64,000 nt of DNA from Diadophis punctatus similis (GCA_023053685.1 JALIGW010000010.1:8594596-8658595), one strand, 5' to 3'; numbered from the stretch's first letter, positions 9,900 to 20,787 are shown. Made by a program: numbers and translations. The notes: generated by a model not told the origin, from the letters alone.

Positions 9900-10436
9900 C
9901 ACATGGCTTCATCTGTCTCATCGCTTGGCATTTCCACACTCACTGGCAAAGGAACGCCTCTTGCATACCAGGGCCGGCCGTCGTGGACGGAGCACCCTCC
10001 CAGATTCGTGAGTATGGAAACAGAATTCCCTATGCCTCAGGTAGCAGACCTCCACAAACTTAGGGAATTGTCCAAGTCCTCTATTAAAAATAATGGTAGA
10101 AATCTTCCCATCCCAACCAAATCTGATTTAACATCCCTTCTGAAATTTATTTATCTAAATTGTCAGGCTTACCCAGAGAAGGGATCAATTAGCATTTCCA
10201 CATGGAAAAAATTGGGAAAGTATTTTTGTGAGGGTCCTCCAAAAGTTCTTTCTACTTGGCGGATTGTCATGGAATGTTTGAAAGTACATGAGAATGCTTT
10301 GAAGGGGGAACCGGACCCCCCCCCCCCGCCTTATCTATTTGGTGACAAATTATCCCCAACAAAAGAGACTTTGCTTGCTGCATCTCTTGAAGTTTCGGCT
10401 CCTAGTGAGGAAGCACCTAATTTACATTATAACTAA
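9900..10436 (+). pseudogene. ERV gag, matrix-like N-terminal part only
   Basis: The open frame ending at 10436 has, from the Met at about 10013, a region with the helix-rich spacing of betaretroviral matrix proteins (SDLTSLLKFIYLNCQAYP, then ISTWKKLGKYF and STWRIVMECL). A proline run (near 10315-10330) precedes the stop. Capsid and nucleocapsid signatures are absent. The family assignment rests on pattern resemblance and on the integrase further on. Confidence that this is gag is moderate. Confidence 0.6.
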
Positions 10437-10859
10437 AGTTAAACATCCCAGTGATCTGATCTCCTCCCTCAGGAAGCTGATTTTACTTTTTACTTTAAGT
10501 AATTTTACTTCTCTTTGCAGATTTTAATGTTTTGTGATTTTTTCCATGAAATTGTATTCCTTTGTTTTTTCCTCATGGATGTTTTCATGGATATTTTCAA
10601 AAATGCAAGGTTTAATTGCTTTTGCCAACAGCTCAAATTCCTACTGGAAGCATTGGCTGTGTTGTCCTTGCAACAGATTTATTTTGTAGGATATTTATCC
10701 TAAGTTTTTTTCATCAAAATATTTATTTTTAGACTTTAGATGAGCTCTTTGCAACTTGCTAGAGTTTGTTAGGATATTTTTAAAAAACATTTTTCCTACT
10801 TCTAAATTTAAATTTGAATTTGAATTTCAGAGAGTTTTGTTTTTTCAAATGGCCATAGA
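10437..10859. other. ERV internal AT-rich remnant
   Basis: AT-rich sequence between the gag fragment and the CR1 insertion. A pyrimidine tract followed by CAG near 10508-10520 resembles a splice acceptor, but nothing proves use. No capsid, protease or RT motif is visible. Confidence 0.4.
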
Positions 10860-11745
10860 GTGGAATAGAATAACAGAGTTGGAAGGAACCTTAAAGGTTT
10901 TCTAGTTCAACCCTCTGCCTAGACAGGAAAGCTTAAATTACTTCAGGCAAATGGAAATCCATTCAGACAAAAGGTTGTCTTCTTAAAAAAATTTCAGTGT
11001 TGGAGCATTCACACCTTCTGAAGATAAACTTTTTCACTGATTGATTGTTTTAACAGTGAGGAAATTTCTTTTTAGTTTTAAGTTGCTTCTCTCCTTGATT
11101 AGTTTCCACCCATTGCTTTTGTTCTCAGATGTTTTGGGGAATAGTTTGTCTCTCTCTTTTTTTTTATAGCAACTTCAGAGATATTGGAAAACTGCTATCA
11201 TGTGTCCCCTAGTCCTTATTTTTCATTGAACTGGAGATGCCCAGTTCCTGCAACTGTTCTTCATATGTTTTAGCCTCCAGTTCCCTAATTATCTTTGTTG
11301 CTTTTCTCTGCATTCTTTCTAGTCTCAACATTCTTTTTGCATCGTAGCAATTGAAACTGAATGCAGTGTTTCAGGTGTGGCCTTGCTACGGCATTATAAA
11401 GTGGTATTGCTATTTCAAGTGATCTTGATTCTCTCCCTCTGTAAATGCAGCCTAGAACTGTGTTAATTTCATGGCAGCTGCTACACACAGCTGGCTCATA
11501 TTTAAATTCCAAGATGCATTTCACAGTTACTACTGTTGAGCAAGATACCACATATACTGTGCCTGTGCATTTTGTTTTTCTTGTCTAAATATACAATTTT
11601 GCTTTTTTCACTATTGAATTTTATTTTGATTAGAAAGCTTCAGATTTTGTAGGGAAATTTACTTTTAATCTTCCTAAAGATCTTTGTCTTACTTTAACTG
11701 TTTCTGCACCTTTGCAATTATTTCTGATTTTCATAATGTCTGTAA
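10860..11745 (-). mobile_element. CR1 LINE 3' fragment (antisense) inside the ERV
   Basis: The left edge reads the complement of the typical CR1 3' end (GAGTTGGAAGGAACCTTAAA, then TCTAGTTCAACCC). Rightward it follows the CR1 3' untranslated and C-terminal RT region, including TTCCTGCAACTGTTCTTCAT and the stretch naming GTGGCCTTGCTACGGCATTA. Degenerate, no open frame. The right edge is uncertain. Confidence 0.8.
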
Positions 11746-11879
11746 ATTAGTTCATGATTCTCCCTGGAAGTTTATTTGGCCTCTGGGATTAATGCTAATC
11801 TTATAGATGTTTACTAGCTTTTTCCATTCCTCTCGGACTCAAGTTTACCCATCTCTTGATGATAATCTTCTCAGCTTAT

Positions 11880-12786
11880 TTTTTAACCTTACAATCTCTC
11901 CTTCATGCTAGGACTTTGCCTTTTATTCCTGGCCCATATCAGAAGTCACCAACCCTTTCCTGGTGTCATCCAGGAGGGGGGCAGACGCTATTGCAGCTGC
12001 TGACCTTCTTGCCCCCCCCCCCCTGATCTTTCTATTCTTTCCTTGTCATCCATTACTCCGTGGACTAGCCACTCTTATTTTCATCAAAATAAAAAAGCGC
12101 TCATGAAACAATTTGGCATCACTGCAAATGAGGCCTCTGCCATTGTTCAGCAGTGCCCTACTTGTAGCCAACAGGCAAACTCTCTTCCCATGGGGGTAAA
12201 CCCCAGGGGGACAGAGTGTTGCCAAATTTGGCAAATGGATGTTACCCAATATCCACCAAACATGTTATCAATCATTGTATTCGGACTTTTGCATCGCTGG
12301 GACACCCAAAAGAACTAAAAACTGACAATGGTCCTGCTTGCAGTAGTGCAGCATTTGCTGCCTTTTGCAACCAATGGGACATTGTGCATAAATTTGGCAT
12401 ACCTAACCTTAAACCACACCCTGGACAGGTATATTGGAAAAAGGGGAAAAACACCCCCTGGTCTCCCGGCATTGCAAAACATGCTTAATCTTTGTCTTTA
12501 TACTCTGAACTTCTTGAATCTTACTGGCAGCCCACCATCCTCAGCTGCGACTCGCCATTTTGCAGCTGCTCCAGTTGCTTTACCTCAACCTCCTGTTTAT
12601 TATCGCTGCCTTCCGGACCTGACTTGGCGAGGTCCTGCTGACCTTATTACCTGGGGAAGAGGATACGCGGCAATCCAACTTCCTGATCGAGTTCTTTGGG
12701 TTCCCAGAAGACACGTAAGACCCTTTCTTCCCAAATTACCACCACACATGCCCAGAGATGCCAAGCATCAATCAACTTCCGACTGA
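11880..12786 (+). pseudogene. ERV pol 3' end: RNase H tail and integrase with internal deletion
   Basis: Near 11925-12000 an RNase H C-terminus-like stretch is seen. The integrase zinc finger follows (HSYFH and CPTC, HX3H..CX2C) at about 12065-12170, then the start of the catalytic core at WQMDVTQ (12231). The reading jumps to LKTDNGPA near 12320, so much of the core is gone. The C-terminal domain (GPADLITWGRGYAAIQL and WVPRRHVRPF, about 12630-12730) is of the alpha/betaretrovirus type. At least one frameshift is present. The protein would have joined viral DNA to the host genome and is non-functional here. Confidence 0.82.
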
Positions 12787-14066
12787 GGAAGAGCTCAAAG
12801 AGACTGTTTCCTGCCCTGACCTGGAGAACAGGGCAGGCCATCCTCCGCCGTATGCACCATCAGAAGGATGTTCTTTATTTCGAAGAAACCCTCGAGGTTA
12901 CCCCCTGTCGTGCTGGCAGGAGTTCATGAAACCTGTAGATTGTAGAACTTTTTCCTATCATAATGTTATTTTCCTATTGTTTGGTATAATATTAATATTG
13001 TTTATCTTTTTAATATGCTGTGAAGCTTCCCCCATAGAAGATGGCCCGCGTATTTTGCAAAGCCCCAAAAGGGCTGAGCAACATGACAACACACCTTTGA
13101 CACTTACATGCACAGACATAAGGGGCATTGCATATTTGCCATATTCACATTGGCTTATATACTGGGTCTCTTACACATAGGATAGGAAGGTCAGCTCCTT
13201 CCCATGATTTGCACACCCGTTTGACATACAACCTGTGGATGCGGTTAGCAGAACAGGTAAACGTTTCAAGTTTTTGTTTAAGTGAAACCCTGGATATGCA
13301 TACATTATTAGGGAGTTGTTTAATACCAGTTTGCACGCTTCTATCTGCCATATTAAATGACACCCAGCTGGCTATGTTTACAAAAGGGGAGAAAATTGAT
13401 TATGGCGACTCTCCACATTGGAGCCCTATCACAAGGAAGCTTCCAGTCAATGCCATGTCTCTTACCACACCCTTTGTAGCCAGCGGACACAACGTTCCAT
13501 GTGCACGCATTGAAAACTGCACTGCTTCTCTCACACAAAATTGTATGCCCACGGGAATTTTTCCTGGTAACTGTTCCTCTTATGAGAACATTTCCTACAA
13601 TTGGGCTCATGTTTTGCTTCCTGCTGGTTGGTTCTTCACATGTGGTCAAAAAACCTTCAACTATATACCTGCTAATCTGTCAAATATATGTGTTGCTTCA
13701 ACCTGTCAGACACTTCTCAGTTGGTCAAACATCAGATCGCCTCCTTAAAGAAGCTGGCTTCTCAGATTGCCAGCCTGGTGGGATGGTCTGTGGTCCTGGC
13801 TACCGGATAGCTCTTGGTTAAGGACCATTATTTCATCCATCATGTGTATCATGGTCCTACTTGTCTCACTCTGCTGTTTCATCCAGTACATACCTTCTCT
13901 ATTCCAGCTATGCAAAGCCTTTTTTCCCTCTGCTAGGAAGGACGTTCATGTCAGCGAAAGCAAGTGCCTTCTGGATGCAGAGGACAACAGTGATCGTATG
14001 GACTCTGGACAGTCACCTGTGAAGCGTCCTTTTTGTATGGACAATGGAAAAAACTTTGTGCTTTGA
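12758..14066 (+). pseudogene. ERV envelope remnant, frameshifted and shortened
   Basis: The first frame (12758-13180) overlaps the pol end, as retroviral env usually does, and has a hydrophobic signal-like segment near 12958-13025. A second frame (13128-13748) continues a surface-subunit-like region rich in Cys and N-glycosylation sequons. A third (13767-14066) holds a membrane-spanning segment followed by a cytoplasmic-type tail. The part that normally lies between surface subunit and membrane anchor is largely missing. Two frame breaks. Not functional. Confidence 0.72.
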
Positions 14067-14126
14067 TATGTTTGTTTTCTACTTATGTTAGCTCTCTCCT
14101 CATTTAAAAAATAAAAATAGAGGAGA

Positions 14127-14688
14127 TATTGCAATATTGTTTTATATGTATAATATATCCTTGTAACAAAAGGCATTGTAATTTCCCTTTTTGATTCACA
14201 TGTGAAAAAAGATGCATTAGCTTGTTTGCTGTAAGCTAACACACTGTTTTAGGGTCAGGGAGAGATACGTGACATTCCTCAAGACCTCACATCCTGACCT
14301 TTGTCAGCGTGCAAAGAGGCCAGCACAGCCCTCTCCGTATCTGGAAATTATCAACTCCAATGGACATTGGAATGGGTGCTGTGCCTGACAGATACCAGTT
14401 AATTAGCATCCATAAATCACCCCCCCTGTACCTGTCTCCCACTCATACCCCCCTGAAAAGGGGTTGAGTTTGCCATGCTGTAACTTTATTATTGGGTAAA
14501 GTTTACCATGTGTGTTTTGATGTAATCATGTCCATCCTCCCTTTGTTTGAACCTAATAAAAGAACCGACCCAAGTATCACTTGGGGCCGTTCATCCCGAG
14601 GAGAAACTGTCCGGTGTTTTTTCCTTCTATTTGGTTACATGGGCGGCCCACCAGAAGTGCAATGTTGCATCAAAGTGCAAACGTTGCA
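14127..14688 (+). repeat. ERV 3' LTR
   Basis: Matches the 5' LTR. The start is TATTGCAATA (TG changed to TA) and the end CGTTGCA. It is preceded by a purine-rich tract (AAAAATAGAGGAGA, 14112-14126) that fits a polypurine tract, and followed by GAGTT. Confidence 0.88.
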
Positions 14689-14693
14689 GAGTT

Positions 14694-15126
14694 CTTGCAG
14701 ACCGCCAGAAAGTTGAACCAACGACAAATCCGCTGGTCTTTCTTCTTTTCCCGTTTCCACTTCCGCATTACCTATATCCCGAGCGGACATAATCAGCAGG
14801 TGGATGCATTATCCCACAAACCCGAGTACGCCCACAACCAGGACCCGTTGCCACCTTGGATGATTCTGCCCACTGAGTCCTTCGCAGCTACCCAGACTCC
14901 CGTGGACCTCCGAGGACAGATTTGTGAGGCGCAGCGTCAGGACGGATACGCGGCGCAACGGCGGCAGGAGATAGGGCCTGAGTCTCCATGGATGTTTTCG
15001 GACAACCTGCTCCATTTCCGGGATCTGATCTACTTGCCTGCCAGGCCCCTCCATGGGTTGATTCTCCAACAGTGCCATGACAACTCTGCGGCCAGACATT
15101 TCGGCCTGTTCAAGACCCTGCACCTG
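14694..15126 (+). pseudogene. Gypsy A RNase H end and integrase zinc-finger region
   Basis: The reading resumes from 9276 after the ERV. FRITYIPSGHNQQVDALSHK is the RNase H end with the conserved N-x-x-D-A-L-S. An integrase N-terminal zinc-finger region follows (ILQQCHDNSAARHFGLFKTL). A stop follows at about 15133, with a frame change before the rest of integrase. Confidence 0.85.
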
Positions 15127-15930
15127 GTGTCCTAGACTCTGGGATGACGTCCAGGCCTATGTGACTTCATGTGTCTGCTGTCGCCAGGCCATGTATGCCC
15201 CTGGAGCGCCTCCCGGGCTCTTGCAGCCTTTGCCGATGCCAGAGAGACCCTGGGGGGCCGTGACCATGGACTTCCTGACGGACCTGCCCCCATCCGCCGG
15301 CTTCATGACTGTGTTTGTGGTGCTGGACATGCTGACGAAGATGGCACACTTCATCCCCTGTCAAGGGTTGACGACAGCTCGCACCACCGCCCACATGTTC
15401 CTTCAGCATGTCTTCCAGTTACACGGCCTGCCAGATAGGGTCGTGTCAGATCGAGGGGCCCAGTTCAGTGCCCAATTCTGGAAGGGTCTGATGGCGGCCC
15501 TAGAGGTCCAAGTCTGCCTGTCATCTGCGCATCACCCAGAGACCGATGGCAGCACAGAGAACATGATCAGCATCCTCTAGCAGTACCTACGCTGTTTCGT
15601 CAATCAGCAGCAGGACAACTGGGCCGAGTACCTTGCCATGGCCGAATTCGCCTTCAACAATTCCCAACATACCTCCACCCAAACCACTCTTAGCCAACTT
15701 AGGCTACCACCCCCGCTTCTTCCCACTCACGCTCCTGGATTCCCCGGTTCTTGTGACAGAGGAGTTCCTGTCTGACCTCCAGGCCATTCACCAGCTAGTG
15801 AAGCGATACCTGAATAAGGTGAAAGAGGACTACAAGAGGGTCACGGACCACTCCCAGCAAGCTACACCACCTTTGGCAGTAGGGGATCGCGTCTGGCTGT
15901 CTACCAAGCATCTCCCCTCCGACTGACCGG
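15127..15930 (+). pseudogene. Gypsy A integrase core and C-terminal region
   Basis: The zinc-finger CVCC is at about 15171. The catalytic core has all three acidic positions visible: TMDFLTDLP (15265), VSDRGAQFS (15445) and HHPETDGSTEN (15530). A TAG at 15578-15580 interrupts the frame, which then goes on with YLRCFVNQQQDNWAEYLA. A frameshift near 15660 leads to the GYHPRF and VGDRVWLSTKHL motifs (15690-15920). Integrase would insert the element. Broken here. Confidence 0.85.
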
Positions 15931-16345
15931 CTCGCAAGCTCGACCACCATTTCTTGGGTCCATTCCTGGTGGAAGCGGTCATCAATCCCGTGGCCTATTG
16001 CTTGACCTTGCCTCATTCGCTCCACATCCACCCCATGTTTCATCGCTCCCTCCTTGTTCCCGACCATCCTGCCTGTCCGCTCCACCCTCCTGCCCAGCCC
16101 CGTTGCACAGTGCTCCCGATGAACCGCCCGAGTACGAGGTCGCCAGCATCCGGGACTCCCGATGGATGAAGGGCTGGTTCCAGTACTTCATTGAATTGGA
16201 AAGGGTACGGCCCGGAAGATTTCATGTGGGAGGATGCGACCTCTGTTCATGCTCCGGACCTGGTTCGTGCCTTTCACACGCAATTCCCCTCGAGACCACA
16301 TCTGGACCGACAGACCCGGGGGAAGGGCCCTGCGGTGAGGGATAG
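15931..16345 (+). pseudogene. Gypsy A integrase chromodomain tail
   Basis: Reads LGPFLVEAVINPVAYCLTLP and HPMFHRSLL (the GPF/Y module), then a chromodomain (EYEVASIRDSRW, continuing in another frame as NWKGYGPEDFMWEDATSV). One frameshift lies near 16190. It ends just before the 3' LTR at 16346. Gypsy A is therefore a chromodomain-bearing element, like B, D and E. Confidence 0.83.
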
Positions 16346-17047
16346 TGTTGTGGCTTGCCCGCGTCCCATGCAGCTGGTCGAGGATCCGGAGGACCTAGAG
16401 CCGACCGTGGCGCGGCACTATCACCCTGTGTACCTGGCACCTGAGTCTGACAGCAATGAGGACTCAGTGCCAGAGGAGGAAGACCAGCCAGGGCCTTCTG
16501 CACCTACTCAGCTGGTGCAGAGTGAGTCATCAGAGGAGGAGGAGCCTCTGCTGGATGCTAGGGCTCGCAGAGCAGCCAGCAGACGGGATTGGCTCTACAG
16601 TCGGAGGTCTCCTCGCAGGTAGAGCTGAGGTCTAATGGGCCACGCCCTCAGGCTATTTAAGTCTGGTGCACTCAGCACTTGGTGCTGGAAGCAACACCTG
16701 TGATCTGCGAGCACTTCAGAGTCCTTTGCATCGGCGTTCCTGTTTTGAGTCCTGTGTTTGGAAATAGCAGCTTCTGGAATGCTTATTTCTGGGATTCCAG
16801 CCAACTCGAGTGAGTTGAGATAAGAGAGACTTAATTGCATATTTGTTTTGGACATTTGAACTTTGGCTAATAACTCACGAAGAGACAAAGGAACTTTATT
16901 CCCTGAGACTCTCTTTATGTTTGTTTCTGAACTTTAAACCCCTGTGCTTTTACTAAGCATCTTCATTAGTAAAAAAGACCCCTTTTGCTTTTGTAGCAAA
17001 CAGTTGTGTATGTGTTTTTCTGTGGGTTGCTGTGCTGGGACACAACA
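16346..17047 (+). repeat. Gypsy A 3' LTR
   Basis: Full LTR of 702 bp from TGTTGTG to CACAACA. It is the reference for the split 5' LTR (142-762 plus 3734-3815). It is followed by CCCCT (17048-17052), the target duplication. Confidence 0.9.
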
Positions 17048-17052
17048 CCCCT

Positions 17053-17160
17053 TATCAGAGGCATACTGGGTAAAGAGTAGAAACATCCAGGGTGACTGCC
17101 TCATAGTAAAATTCCACACAGACAACCCAAACAAGCCGGAGGGGGGGGGTTTGCAACCCT
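17053..17160 (+). pseudogene. Gypsy B chromodomain, right half
   Basis: Continues the chromodomain that stops at 141: LSEAYWVKSRNIQGDCLIV, then KFHTDNPNKP, closing with a stop near 17160. Spacing and the W/KF..H pattern match the chromodomains of Gypsy A and D. A purine-rich stretch (GTGAGAGGAGCTGAA, 17216-17230) then precedes the LTR and fits the polypurine tract. Confidence 0.85.
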
Positions 17161-17230
17161 AAAATCTATACCTGTACTCAAATTGTTTTTGCTTTGCACA
17201 GGTTGCCTTCAGGAAGTGAGAGGAGCTGAA

Positions 17231-17613
17231 TGTCAACTTGCAAAGCATCCCTGGCCTGCTCTCGAGTTGCCATAGGCAAGGGGGGATTGGAAACTGGTAA
17301 AATGGCATGGCAGCCAAAGACAGAGGCACATTCCATGCTTATCTCTCTAAAGGCTGTATCCAAGTGTTACCCACAGCAGCTGGAGTGGAGTGACTTCTAC
17401 AACCCGCGAAGTGTCTCTGTTGGCGAATGTGATTGATGACACACCCTGGGGGAGGGGGGAAACAGGGTCATAATTGGGGCGTAAATTACCTAGGGTCAGA
17501 GCTGCTTCACCTGGGAATGTGCTGACATGAAGCTCCTAATAAATAACTGGATTTCTTTTGAAGCTTGGCTTGAGGCTCATGATTTAATTAGGGCATCCGT
17601 CGGAACCCTGACA
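17231..17613 (+). repeat. Gypsy B 3' LTR
   Basis: Begins TGTCAACTTG and ends CCCTGACA, with a polyadenylation signal AATAAA at about 17540. It is the same family as the solo LTR at 18867-19260. CCGGG follows at 17614. Its partner duplication should lie beyond the left edge of the window. Confidence 0.82.
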
Positions 17614-18184
17614 CCGGGAAGATTTCCATGGCACACTCTGTGGGCTGGTGAGTGGGGAGCTCGTCCAAGTTTGCCTCACTGAATACGTCTGCCAGGTCCC
17701 GGTATTTCCTGGGGATGCCCTGCCCTGGCCCTTCCTGAGCAGCCCTGGCTACTTTCCCTTTCCAGGCTCCCTCATGATTCGGGAATCAGAGAGCCCCCTC
17801 AGTCCAGTTCACCCTCAGATTCCATTTCTTCAGCCAGGTTAGTCCCATCACTAAAGGCCACTCCATGCCAGGGGTCACTATAAAAGCAATAATCTCTGTT
17901 GTGAGCTGCAAAAATTCGGTGGCAAACGTGATAGAAGTTTCTCCTACAATGGACCCATCAAGTTGGCAGAAGGAAACTTGGGTTTTTTGCGGCCTGAGGC
18001 AGATTTCCAGTTCCCCCATTAAGCTCGAGCTGATCAGGCAGTGGGTGCAACCCAAGTCCAGTAAAGCAGCCAGCTTGACTTTTCTCCCCATTATTGGGAT
18101 CAACAGTTCTATGGGGATGAGGATGTGCTCGATCGTCCCACTTACCAGGGGGTCCTCATAGTCACTGTCTGGCTGATCTGGCAT
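17614..18184 (-). pseudogene. Gypsy C protease and RT start
   Basis: The minus strand reads aspartic protease with ALLDLGCTHCLIS, where D-S-G has become D-L-G, then VSFCQLDGS and PGMEWPLVMGLTWLKKW. Left of it (about 17614-17740), RT N-terminal sequence with the Y-R-D-L-A-D-type motif can be followed. Equivalent to 24361-24820 of Gypsy D. Confidence 0.8.
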
Positions 18185-18861
18185 GTCCGAGGGTGGGGTC
18201 AGAGTTCCCAGTTTCTGAGAGGTCCCGACTGGGAACTCTATGGCCTAGTGGCTCTTGAGGGCTGTGTCTTTCAGGCACTGGGATGGTTTCATTGGTCTCC
18301 CCCCTGCTGGTTTCTCTCCTTTTCAGGTCAGGGTCTTTGTCCGGCAGTTGGTGGCATGATGCCCTTCCTTTCCACATCTGAAATACACCATTGATCTTGG
18401 TGGGGCAAATGAGGTTTGGGCACCTCCCTTTTCCTCTTGGGTGGTGATCATCACCAGGTATGACTCACGCAGTACTGATTCTGAACTTGGTTGATCTCTG
18501 CTTCTTCAGCCACAACATACCAATTGTGCAGGTGAGCTGGGTCCCCAGGGGTGACGCAGGCATTGTACAGGTCGTTGTTAAGCCCGTCCTTGAACCAGCT
18601 CACCAGGATCTCTTCTGGCCAGTCCACGTGGCAAGCCAGGTCTTGGTACTCCTCGGTGTATTTGCCCACTAATCTACGACCTTGCCGTACATTCTGGATG
18701 TAGTTCCTGGCCTTTCAGTCTGCCAGGGGATCTTCAAACCTCCTCCTCAGGCCTTCATGAAGCAGTTCAGGGGCATTCGCGTTGTGGAGAGTCACCACTC
18801 AACGGGCAACTGCCCTCCTCTAGGGCCAGGGTGGTGACCCTGACTCTTGCTCCTTCGGTGG
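18185..18861 (-). pseudogene. Gypsy C gag, C-terminal half
   Basis: The minus strand reads the retrotransposon gag domain (YTEEYQDLACHVDWPEEILV, then FKDGLNNDLYNACV) at 18669-18500. A zinc knuckle reads FRCGKEGHHATNC near 18340-18390, in which the first Cys is Tyr. Frameshifts break the reading. The gag domain is cut at 18862 by a solo LTR. Confidence 0.8.
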
Positions 18862-19265
18862 GGAGGTGTCAACTCGTGAAGCTTTCCTGACCTGCTCCCA
18901 AGTTGCCATAGGCAGGGGGATGGGAAATCATGCCTCGCAGCTGCACTGAGGAATTCACACCTCAGTCAAAACAAAACACATCCTAGCCGTCCAAAGTCAA
19001 GGCCATCTCCACGGAGACCCGCAATGGCAGGAGGGAGTGACTTCTATGAGCCGTGAAAATGCTTTGTTGGGGAATGTGACTGGTGACATATCTTGGGAGG
19101 AGGGGGCAACAGGGTCAGAGGCAAGGCGCAAACTGGGTGAAGTCAGAGTTGGCTTCACTTAGTTCATGCCGACATGGTGCTCCTAATAAACAACTGGATT
19201 TTTCTTGCTAAATGGCTTGGGGCTCCTGCTTTTATTAGGGCATTGGTCGGAAGCTTGACAGGAGG
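18862..19265 (+). mobile_element. Solo LTR of the Gypsy B family with GGAGG duplication
   Basis: The LTR is 18867-19260 (394 bp), from TGTCAACTCG to GCTTGACA, with polyadenylation signal AATAAA near 19184. GGAGG flanks it at 18862-18866 and 19261-19265. The gag reading of Gypsy C continues on the far side, proving insertion into C. Confidence 0.88.
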
Positions 19266-20313
19266 TCTCTCCCATATTCTTGCATGTATGTGAGCACATG
19301 CACTAGTAATAATCCTAATTGTTGGGGATCCCCATTGAACAATGCCCAGGGTGGGTGCCTTCCACTCGATGGGGGGCAGCCTAATCCCTCCAGTTCAGCC
19401 GGTGCACCCTGGGCTGGGGTCCCTTCATGGCGGGTTTGCTGGGGTGCCAATGGCTGGTCCCTGCAGCCTTGGCAGATGTCCCTGCCACTGGGGATTCCAC
19501 CCATTCTCCTCTGGCAACGTCTCCTCACCTCTGGCACATGCGGTGTCACCCTGAATCCGCATACCATGGAAGGCTTCCCTCATGAGGCTCATGGCTTACT
19601 TCATGAGGTGATCCGACTGAGTTGTGGACTCCTCCATCTCATAGTCATCATATAGGGTCTCCAGCTCTCACTTCCATCCTTGTTGTCAGCTGCCTCAGGT
19701 GAAGGTGATTCCCTGGTTCATCCGTCCCAGTCTTCCTTCTTCCCCACGCTGATAAATCAGCACAGCTTCGTGGAGTTGCATGAGGCAAGGTTTTCCTAGA
19801 CCAGTGATGGCAAACCTTTTAGACACCAAGTGCCCAAACCGCGTGCATGTGCATGCCCAAACTGAAAGGTGTGCGCACGCACAAATGCATGCATGTGCGG
19901 ATGTGCATGCATGTGCAGTAGAGATCTAAAGACCAGCTGGCCGGTGGGAGGCAGGGCATCCAAACACTGGCAGCACAGCAAGAGATAAGATCTTTTTCTT
20001 TCGTGAGCTTCTATTTCATCATTTGCCAGGGAAACAGAAGCTCACAAAAGAAATGCCATAAAGATCTGACCTGGGCGACGGCGCGTGTGCCAGCAGAGAG
20101 GACTCTGTGTGTTACCTCTGGCAGGTGTGCCATAGGTTCACCATCACAGTCCTACACCCATGCTCCAAGAGTTTCATCATGTTGGGTTTTTATTGAAGTA
20201 TCTCCCCAACACTCAGCCTCTTCATGATTGCTGCCTTGGGTAGACATCGTGTGCATGGTCCCCATGGTAGAGCTGGTCCTCTCTGGGTTGACTGAATTGC
20301 AGATCCTGCCTAA
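19266..20313 (-). pseudogene. Gypsy C gag, N-terminal half
   Basis: The minus strand reads GDPQQLGLLLVHVLTYMQEY near 19330-19270. It matches the GDQQQLGFFVAHVLTYMQEY stretch of Gypsy D gag. Upstream it degenerates and is interrupted by a MITE at 19802-20149. The leader region reaches the LTR at 20314. Confidence 0.72.
19802..20149. mobile_element. hAT-like MITE (CAGTGATGG family), copy 1
   Basis: Terminal inverted repeats CAGTGATGGCAAACCTTTT (left) and AGGTTCACCATCACAG (right). The 8-bp flanks are TCCTAGAC (19794-19801) and TCCTACAC (20150-20157), one mismatch. Non-coding. Size and 8-bp duplication fit a hAT-derived non-autonomous element. Confidence 0.85.
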
Positions 20314-20787
20314 TGTAAGGTCCTGCCTTGCTGGTCTTTTCAAGAAAGCAGAACTCTCGAAGCATTTAGCATTTCAAAAGGAACTTTTATTGAAAGACAG
20401 GGATAGCAAAGCAGATCTAGGTAGTATCTGAGATTTCCCGCTCAAAATGCTACATTAAACTATTGCAAGCAAAGCCCCTCCCAATGTCCAGCCCAACATC
20501 AAGTCAATCCCAGCTGGCAAAGATGCTTTGAGAACCTCAGGCACAGAAGGTGATATCTGTCATTCTCCCAGACGCTTCGCTTTCGCTTTCTCTGTCGCTG
20601 AGATAGTGCAGATGGCTCCATTCTGTTCCTCCTCCCTAGGATGACCTGAGCACATTCCTTGCCCCTCCCTATTTCCATCAAGGTTCCATACAACAAAGCA
20701 AGTGAAAGCCCATGAAAGATTCCCCCTCAAGCCTCCCCCCTCCCAACAGAATGGCAGCATCCCTATAGGTTTCTATGGAACCTGACA
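20314..20787 (-). repeat. Gypsy C 5' LTR (antisense)
   Basis: Plus-strand ends TGTAAGGT and ACCTGACA form a 7-of-8 inverted repeat. TTTTATT (complement of a polyadenylation signal) is at about 20388. It adjoins the gag leader on the left. GAAAC follows at 20788. Confidence 0.75.

Larger units (their letters stand above)
9277..14688 (+). mobile_element. Endogenous retrovirus, betaretrovirus-like, defective
   Basis: Two LTRs (9277-9871 and 14127-14688) bound the element. The 5-bp duplication GAGTT is at 9272-9276 and 14689-14693, and the host Gypsy reading frame resumes exactly afterwards. Inside are a primer-binding-like TGGTGCCCCG at 9874, a matrix-like gag start, a CR1 fragment, the end of pol (integrase) and env pieces. 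Most of gag, protease and reverse transcriptase is missing, integrase has an internal deletion, and env is broken and shortened. It cannot replicate. Confidence 0.88.
142..17047 (+). mobile_element. Gypsy A: composite Ty3/Gypsy retrotransposon with nested insertions and an internal inversion
   Basis: The outer ends are LTRs starting TGTTGTG (142) and ending CACAACA (17047), an inverted 7-mer. The flanks carry the 5-bp duplication CCCCT (137-141 and 17048-17052). Contents in order: most of the 5' LTR, unassigned DNA, LINE 5' fragment, solo LTR, inverted protease/gag and LTR tail, antisense LINE, sense LINE 3' end, RT in sense, ERV, RNase H/integrase/chromodomain, 3' LTR. The A protein pieces are all broken by frameshifts or stops. 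The element is dead and would be about 5-6 kb without its passengers (estimate). Confidence 0.85.
17614..20787 (-). mobile_element. Gypsy C: antisense Ty3/Gypsy, 5' part
   Basis: Read right to left: 5' LTR (20787-20314), gag, protease and the start of RT, cut at 17614 by Gypsy B. It is closely related to Gypsy D, as equivalent stretches align at 24361-26250. It carries a solo LTR (18867-19260) and a MITE (19802-20149). The 3' part is outside the window, beyond Gypsy B. Confidence 0.82.

Noticed and set aside
10437..10700. Possible ERV accessory gene frames
   Set aside because: AT-rich short frames without motif, next to a deleted region. More likely remnant non-coding sequence.
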